In this document: positions 1 to 5,200 of the stretch, piece by piece | Layout of the letters: each line of letters begins with the position of its first letter | Numbering within the stretch: position 1 is the stretch's first letter | Assembly: GCA_043721235.1 (NCBI GenBank) | Contig: JAYSRE010000128.1 | Location: 1 to 9,845, forward strand | Direction: 5' to 3' | Length of the DNA: 9,845 nt | DNA from: JAAFIP01 sp043721235 | GTDB lineage: Bacteria > Pseudomonadota > Gammaproteobacteria > Burkholderiales > Burkholderiaceae_C | Notes under the pieces: model-generated | The model's database searches: none | What the model saw: only the letters and a program-made list of their open reading frames with translations | What the model was told of the DNA's origin: nothing | Translations under genes and position numbers: made by a program

Positions 1-129
1 AGCTTCTATCTCTTGCATGCGCAGCTGGGCCTGGGCATCGCCTGCGGCATTGTTGGCAAAGCCGTAACCGCCGGTGTATTCGTAGACTTCCTGGCGCAGC
101 ACGTCGCCTTGCTGGTTTTTGGTGGGGAA
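1..129 (-). pseudogene. vgrG: Fragment of a second VgrG (T6SS spike), lacking its 5' part
   Basis: The minus strand reads 43 uninterrupted codons to the window edge, including GDVLRQEVYEYTGGYGF and then AQLRMQEIEA. This is the conserved stretch of VgrG near the end of its gp27-like base (the V-Y-E-Y-T-G-x-Y-G block followed by R-M-x-E-I-E-A), normally a few hundred residues into the protein. VgrG trimers form the spike that tops the T6SS tube. The homology stops abruptly near position 130, where the dispersed repeat at 133 begins. No VgrG N-terminal sequence is recognisable between there and the transposase, or between the transposase and the immunity gene. The reading frame is open leftward, so the C-terminal part may continue outside the window. 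I infer a vgrG truncated or split by rearrangement. The family call is firm, but its status as a pseudogene is inferred because only a short piece is visible. Confidence 0.75.
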
Positions 130-132
130 CAC

Positions 133-200
133 ACTATTTATTTCATAGCTTCTCCCGCGATATTTCATTGGCCTGCAGCCCGATTGACACCTTAGAAATG
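133..200 (+). repeat. Dispersed ~68-bp repeat, copy A
   Basis: The core TAGCTTCTCCCGCGATATTT, followed by CATTGGCCTGCAGCC, is shared with copies at 274-343 (inverted) and 1427-1494 (same orientation). All three share the layout CTATnTATTTCnTAGCTnCT, then CCCGCnATATT, then a TTGGnCTG-GCC block and an A-rich tail. Copy A and copy B face each other and could pair as a long imperfect stem around a 70-nt centre. Copy A starts exactly where VgrG homology ends. The layout resembles a short dispersed repeat that I recall from Comamonadaceae intergenic regions. That recollection has not been checked. Confidence 0.7.
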
Positions 201-244
201 GGTTGAAACTGGTTTTGCTGTGCTGTGCAGCGCCGCAGTGGCTT

Positions 245-269
245 GAAATCGGTCTGTCAGATCGGTTTC
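245..269. repeat. Near-palindrome between repeat copies A and B
   Basis: GAAATCGGTCTG (245-256) and CAGATCGGTTTC (258-269) are inverted around a single central base. The two mismatching positions could form G-U pairs in RNA. It lies in the roughly 70-bp gap between the facing repeat copies, in a 265-bp stretch (130-394) with no gene. It could be a protein-binding site, the core of a small non-autonomous element, or chance. No function is claimed. Confidence 0.35.
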
Positions 270-273
270 GGCT

Positions 274-343
274 AGCTTTTGAGGTACAAATACGGCTGCA
301 GCCCAATGAAATATTGCGGGAGAAGCTACTGAATATGTAGCGA
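274..343 (-). repeat. Dispersed ~68-bp repeat, copy B (inverted relative to A and C)
   Basis: Read on the minus strand this copy has GTAGCTTCTCCCGCAATATT followed by TCATTGGGCTGCAGCC. It is closest to copy A in the core and matches copy C at the outer tail (AGCTTTT at both outer edges). B and C are inverted with respect to each other and enclose the transposase gene, so they could be degenerate terminal repeats of an insertion sequence. A and B could instead bound a roughly 210-bp MITE-like unit. No target-site duplication was recognised for either arrangement. Confidence 0.7.
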
Positions 344-394
344 GTGTTTCTTCTGTGCCATGCCCTTACCCTTTAGGAGCAAGGGGGTGCGCGC

Positions 395-1402
395 ATGGGA
401 GAGTGGTTTTACAGGTGGTGGCTGGGGTTTTGCAGCTTGGTGCGCTGGCTGGTACACCACCTTGGGATCGCGCGCCGCGTGCCCATCAGGCATTCCAAGC
501 CATTGCGCCCAGCGGGCAGCAAGGCCCATCCGGCTCACGGGCGGCGCAAGCCTGACTGGGTGCGGCTGGCGGTGCTGGCGCTTGGCCGCGAACTACCGCT
601 TGCGGGGTACCGCACCCTCGCCTACTGCTTTAACCTGCACCATGTGGGCCAGCTTGATGGCCATGGACGGGGTGTGACCGTATCTAAGAGCTTTGTCAGT
701 GCATTGCTGAGGGTGCAGCGTTACGCAGCCGTACAAGCCCGCCAACGCGCCTACACCGCGAAACGTGAACCGATCCAAACTACCTGGGGCATGGACTTGA
801 CGGGCTTGCCGCTGATGGACGGAAGCAGCTTGGCGGTGTTTGGCGTGATTGACCATGGCAGCCGGGCTATCTTGAGTCTGTCGCCCGTGGTTAAACGCAA
901 TAGCCTGGTTTTACTGGGCAAGCTGCTGCTTGCCATGGGCAGTTATGGGTTGCCGCATTCTGTACGTTCTGACAATGAGGGGGTGTTTAAGTCGTTGGCG
1001 TTCACAGTGGTATTGACGCTGTTGGGGGTGCGCCAGCAGTTCACCGAGTTGGCCTCGCCTTGGCAGAATGGGCGGATGGAGCGGTTTTGGGGGACGCTGA
1101 AGTTTGAGCTGCAGACGACTGTGCGCCGATCCGTTGCGCAAGGCATTGCTGTTCAAACTCGGATGAAGTTTGCCAGTGTGGCGGCGATGGGGTGTTTGCT
1201 GGAGGCCTTTAAAAGCAGCTACAACGGTGAGAGACCGCATCAGTCGCTTGAAGGGGACACGCCCGCTGCTGTGTGGAACGGGCAGGTAGCGACGGCAAAA
1301 GCGCGGGGCAAGCTAGGTGTTGGCAAGGCGATGTCGGGTAGCAGCAAACACTGCAAGCAGCCGCGCGCGCCACCCGGGTCACGTGAGCCACAGCGCAATT
1401 AG
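395..1402 (+). CDS. DDE integrase/transposase, rve catalytic core (IS481-like)
   Basis: This 335-residue protein has an integrase catalytic core (rve, RNase H fold) that cuts and joins DNA ends. The catalytic triad is visible as D134 in WGMDLTG, D193 in VRSDNEGVF and E229 in QNGRMERFWGTLK. The spacing of 35 residues between the second Asp and the Glu is the classic DDE(35) arrangement. Upstream, residues about 70-110 (GYRT..., VSKSFV) look like the DNA-binding helical part. Downstream, YNGERPHQSLEGDTPAAVW at 276-294 is the usual IS481/IS3-type C-terminal motif. The first 25 residues are unusually aromatic and hydrophobic. The ATG at 395 is preceded by AAGGGGG at 381-387, a usable Shine-Dalgarno. 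The frame is intact and the active-site residues are present, so it may be functional. It stands alone on the plus strand against the operon. Inverted repeat copies B and C flank it, but exact element ends were not found. The IS family assignment is tentative. Confidence 0.85.
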   Translation: MGEWFYRWWLGFCSLVRWLVHHLGIARRVPIRHSKPLRPAGSKAHPAHGRRKPDWVRLAVLALGRELPLAGYRTLAYCFNLHHVGQLDGHGRGVTVSKSFVSALLRVQRYAAVQARQRAYTAKREPIQTTWGMDLTGLPLMDGSSLAVFGVIDHGSRAILSLSPVVKRNSLVLLGKLLLAMGSYGLPHSVRSDNEGVFKSLAFTVVLTLLGVRQQFTELASPWQNGRMERFWGTLKFELQTTVRRSVAQGIAVQTRMKFASVAAMGCLLEAFKSSYNGERPHQSLEGDTPAAVWNGQVATAKARGKLGVGKAMSGSSKHCKQPRAPPGSREPQRN

Positions 1403-1426
1403 GTTGCGCCTTCAACGCAACCTAAT
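1398..1426. terminator. Perfect 11-bp hairpin overlapping the transposase stop codon
   Basis: ATTAGGTTGCG at 1398-1408 is perfectly complementary to CGCAACCTAAT at 1416-1426, with a 7-nt loop. The transposase TAG stop (1400-1402) lies inside the first arm. There is no clean T-run after the stem on either strand, so this is not a canonical intrinsic terminator. It may stabilise the mRNA end or block read-through between the convergently transcribed transposase and effector operons. Confidence 0.5.
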
Positions 1427-1494
1427 CACTATCTATTTCGTAGCTGCTCCCGCAATATTCTGTTGGGCTGGGGGCCTGTTTGGCTTAAAAAGCT
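1427..1494 (+). repeat. Dispersed ~68-bp repeat, copy C
   Basis: This copy begins directly after the hairpin with CACTATCTATTTCGTAGCTG, continues through CTCCCGCAATATT and TTGGGCTGGGGGCC, and ends in a TTTGGCTTAAAAAGCT tail. It is direct with respect to copy A and inverted with respect to copy B. Its tail is the best match to the outer edge of copy B, supporting B and C as a pair around the transposase. Confidence 0.7.
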
Positions 1495-1634
1495 GTTTCA
1501 CGTGCGGCGGCGTAAAACTGCTCTGAAAAATCACCGATTTGGCAAAGCGGACTGCCGCGTGCATCCGGTTTGCGAACCGACTTCATCGCTAGTGGCGCGG
1601 TGCCATTAAATTTATTTGGTGATTTATGCAGTGT
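1495..1634. other. Intergenic stretch without a recognised gene
   Basis: No recognisable gene lies between repeat copy C and the tandem duplication. The minus strand has a 33-codon open frame (ATG at 1586, stop TAA at 1485) that runs into repeat copy C. It has no recognised domain and no supporting ribosome-binding site. It more probably reflects repeat sequence than a protein. Confidence 0.4.
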
Positions 1635-1736
1635 CCACTTGCAAAGCTAATGGACATGAGGGTTTGCCGGAGATTGGACACTACACCACTTGCAAAGCTA
1701 ATGGGCATGCGGGTTGCGAGGGATTGGGCACTACAA
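1635..1736. repeat. Two-copy 51-bp imperfect tandem repeat
   Basis: The units at 1635-1685 and 1686-1736 both begin CCACTTGCAAAGCTAATGG. They differ at a handful of positions and by a compensating one-base shift in the middle, which keeps both at 51 bp. The second unit ends in GGGCACTACAA, whose last six bases are the first unit of the following hexamer array. This suggests the array grew out of the repeat's tail. No coding or structural role is evident. Confidence 0.85.
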
Positions 1737-1790
1737 CTACAACTACAACTACAACTACAACTACAACTACAACTACAACTACAGCTACAG
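1731..1790. repeat. Hexanucleotide microsatellite, (CTACAA)8(CTACAG)2
   Basis: Ten perfect-length hexamers run without interruption: eight CTACAA units and then two CTACAG units. The last abuts the stop codon of the immunity gene (TAG, plus-strand CTA at 1791-1793). Read on the minus strand in the immunity-gene frame, each unit is TTG-TAG or CTG-TAG, so the array adds ten in-frame amber stops at 6-nt spacing. Slippage would change length in steps of six, so it would not shift any frame. An effect on the 3' end of the operon mRNA is conceivable but not shown. Confidence 0.95.
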
Positions 1791-2216
1791 CTAGGTCAAA
1801 TTTCTATTGTGCTCATCTAGCATTTTTTGACTTCCATCCCATTTCGGCGGCGTAACTAATTTAGGTTCCCGTCTGTGTTGCACGAAGGCGCAACCAAGGA
1901 ACACTCTCTCATCAGCGCTCAAAATACACCGGCCAGTCCATTCAGCTCCAAGAACACTCACCCAGGCAACCTTTTCGTTTAATGGTTTACTTTTAAGTGA
2001 TTGGATCAATTCTTGAAAACCAAATGTTTTTGCGTTTCCTTTGTTAGTTGTATAAAACTGAATTTCGCTTAAACCTAAAACATAGCTTACATCGTGTTCA
2101 TTTGAATTAGATTCAATTTTAAACTCCGGATCATTTAGCATCGTTAGTAATTTCTGCTTGAAAGTCCAATCAATGATGGAGTTACTCAGTAGATTAATCA
2201 ATTCAGCTGCGCTCAT
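1791..2216 (-). CDS. Probable immunity protein for the Rhs C-terminal toxin
   Basis: This 141-residue protein has no signal peptide, no membrane segment and no family I recognise. Its ATG overlaps the Rhs stop as ATGA, the standard arrangement for polymorphic toxin/immunity pairs, where the small downstream protein binds and neutralises its own toxin in the cytoplasm. A good Shine-Dalgarno, AGGAG, sits 10 nt upstream inside the Rhs frame. The sequence starts with an amphipathic helical stretch (MSAAELINLLSNSI), and the later half contains VAWVSVLGAEWTGRCILSAD. Base composition is much more AT-rich than the Rhs core (one 60-nt line near 2041 is 30% GC), as is usual for exchangeable toxin/immunity tails. 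The stop codon abuts the microsatellite, so the natural C-terminus may have been altered. The immunity role is inferred from position, size and composition, not from homology. Confidence 0.75.
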   Translation of the reverse strand: MSAAELINLLSNSIIDWTFKQKLLTMLNDPEFKIESNSNEHDVSYVLGLSEIQFYTTNKGNAKTFGFQELIQSLKSKPLNEKVAWVSVLGAEWTGRCILSADERVFLGCAFVQHRREPKLVTPPKWDGSQKMLDEHNRNLT

Positions 2217-5200
2217 GGTTTGTGTACTCCTAACCCATTTCGACGACCTTTAAGCAACACTTCTTGCTCGTGATAGATGTCATCAGACATTTCCCACGAC
2301 CAGCAATCTCCTTCTTTCGGTGCACCATGAGGTGCACTTAATACTATGCCACCAGGGCCCTCCTTATTGGCGTGCCAGATAGCAATATTTTTATCTCTAG
2401 TCCAAGAGGTGTATTGACTATTGCCAGAATGATTGCCTGCATTGTGTGCTGCCGCAGAAGCTCCGCCACTTGGTACTGCTGGCATGGCAGTGCCAAGTTT
2501 GGCATCTGGCAATGCGGGATGATTTGCAGATACTCCTCGGTATAAATGATTTGAATCAGGTATTTTTCCGCAACACGGATCACACCCACCCTTACCAGCA
2601 GTCAACCCCAGCGGATCTATCCAAGCCGTAGCATTTGGCGCGTACTGGTAGTTGTTTAATCCTCCCAACAACCCAATCGGATCCTGCGTAATATACCTTG
2701 CCTGATCCGGGTCATAGTATCTGTGGCGGTTGTAGAACAACCCCGTCTCTTGGTCTTCATACTGCCCCTGGAATCTGAGGGGCTGCTCCACCTCGCGTTT
2801 GTCGTAGCGCAGCACTCTGCCCCAGGCTTTGTATCTGGCTGCCCAGACTACTTTGCCTGTCCCATCTATCAGCTCCAGCGGGGTGCCCAGGTGGTCGCAC
2901 TGGTAGTGCAGCAGGGTGTCTGCTTCTGAGCTTTGTTGGGCCTGGTTTAGTTTTTGTTGCCAGGCTGCTTGATGGGCTTGCTCTTTCTGGCTTGCCTGGT
3001 GGTCTGCATAGCTGGCCAGGTGTGCATCGGCTGCATGCCGGTCTTGGGGCAGGCCCCACTGCGCGGGCTTGGGCAGGTGCTGCTCTTCTGGCTGGGCGTA
3101 GCTGGCTGCCCCTTCTTTGCTCTCTAGCCGCGCCAGTGGTACGAAGCTGCCAGGCTCGTACAGGTAGGTGATGGTGCTGTCGGGGTGTATCTCCTGGATG
3201 AGGACATCGCCGTCCCACACGAACAGGGTAGTGTCAGTCTTACTCTGCTCAGTGACTTGTTTGGCGATGCGCCTGCCAAAGGCATCGTAGGTGTAGCGGG
3301 CTATTTGCTCTGTAGAGCTGCCCGCTTGCGTCCAACTGCGTGTGGCCTGCACCAGGCGGTTGTCTGCGTCGTAGACGAAGGCGATTTGGGCGGCCTGGTT
3401 TTGCGCAGCTTGGGCTTGCGCAGGCAGCAGGGACGGGGCTTGGCTGACTGCGGGGCTGAGCCGCTTGAGCACCGTATTGCCCTGGATGTCGTACTCGTAG
3501 CTGTTGCCCAGGTATTGGCGCAGCAGGTTGTGGGTGACTGAGGCGAGCTTGACCCTTTCATTAGCCTGGGGCAGGTTGCGTGGTGCGCTGCTGCCTGCGG
3601 CGGGCTGCTCGGTGAGCTGGTCTAACCTGGTATTTTTTGCTGCTTGAGCATCTTTTTGTTGTTGGGCAGTTTGGTCTAGTAAGTTACCTGCCGGGTCAAA
3701 GGCAAAGGTCTCGCTGAAGGTAGGTTGCACGGCGCCCAACAGCTGGCCCAGCGGGTCGTAGCGGTACTGGATGGCGCCGCGTTGGCTGTCTTCTATCTGG
3801 GCCAGGTTGCCTGCCGGGTCGTACTGGTAGCTGCGCTGGCGCAGGCGCTGGCTACCTGTGCCACTGCCTTTGCTTAGGGTGATAGCCGTTAGCCGTGACT
3901 GGGGGTCGTAGCTGCGGGTGTTGGTCAGGCGCTGGTGGTCACCTTGTTGGATGTTTTGTCCGCTGTAGAGGCCATTGCTGCTGCTTTGGCCGATGCTCTG
4001 GCTGGCACCGCTGCCCAGCTGGCGCACGGTCTCGCGGTGCAGGTGGTCGCGCTCTAGGTCGACTACCGTGCTCCCTTGCCACAGGGTGCCGTGCCAGTGG
4101 CCTGAGCCGTAGCGCTGGGTGTCTACGGTGCGCCCGTTGGGCAGCGTGGTTTGCAGGCGGTTGCCTAACGGGTCATAGGTGTGGGTGAGTTTGAAGGCGG
4201 TGGTGTGGGGCAGGCCGGTGGTTTGCGCAGCACTCAAGGGGGTGATGGCGTAGGCAATGCGCTCTTCTACCAGTTGGCCTACCGCGTCGTAGCTAAAGTG
4301 TTGCTGGGCGGCGGGGCTGGATACCGCTGTAAGGCGATCTAGCGCGTCGTAGGCGTAGCGGGTGATGCTTTGCTGGGTGGCACTGGCAGGGCTGCTGGTG
4401 CTATTGCTAGCTGCGTCATCGCTGGCAGCCTCCTGTGGGCAGGGGTCAGTGATTTTGGCTTGCAGTTGGCCCAGGTCATCGCGGATGTACTGGGTGATTT
4501 GGCCATTGCTCTGGCTCTGTACCAGCTGGCCTGCAGTGTCGTATTGGTAGCTGGTGGTTTTGCCATCAAAGCCGGTCTCGCTTAGTAGGCGGCCGTCGCT
4601 GTCGTAGCTGAAGTGGTAGGCCTCGGCGTTGGCGTTAACCAGCTTTACCAAGCGCAGGGCCTTGTCGTAGTGGTAGTGCAGGCGCTGGCCTTTGGCGTCC
4701 GTGCGCTCTACAGGCAGGCCATGGCCGTTGTAGCGGTAGCGGGTGGCCTGGCCCAATGCGTCAGTGTGCTCCAGCAGGTTGCCTTCGCTGTCGTAGCGGT
4801 GGCTCTCGGTGGTTTTGTTGGGGTGGGTGATGCGCGTGACGCGGCCTAGGGCGTCGTATTGGTACTGGCTGGTGTTGCCAATGGCATCTTGGGTGGCGGT
4901 GATGCGCCCGGCCTGGTCGTACTGGTAGCGGCTGGTGTACTGGGAGCAGTCGGTGTAACTTACCAGGCGACCTGCTTGGTCGTACGCTAGCTGTTTGGCA
5001 CCGCCTTTGGCGTCTGTCAGGGTGGCCAGGCGGCCTGCTGCGTCGTACTGGTAGTGGGTGCTGTGGCCCAATGCGTCGGTGCTTTGCAGGATGCGTCCGG
5101 CGCCATCAAAGCTGCGCTGAGTGGTGTGGCCTAGCGCGTCGGTAACGTGGGTGGGCAGGTTCTGGCTGTTGTAGGCAATCTGGGTGGTGCGTTGCTTGGC

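Noticed and set aside
1485..1586. Minus-strand 33-codon open frame
   Set aside because: It has no ribosome-binding site or known domain, and its end lies in repeat copy C. It is better explained as repeat or spacer DNA.
1635..1790. Possible CRISPR-like array
   Set aside because: There are only two 51-bp units directly abutting, without spacers, followed by a simple hexamer repeat. There are no cas genes.
1616..1855. Plus-strand open frame encoding a long threonine run across the hexamer array
   Set aside because: The run is a direct product of the microsatellite, the ends have no recognisable protein character, and it runs into the antisense of the immunity gene.
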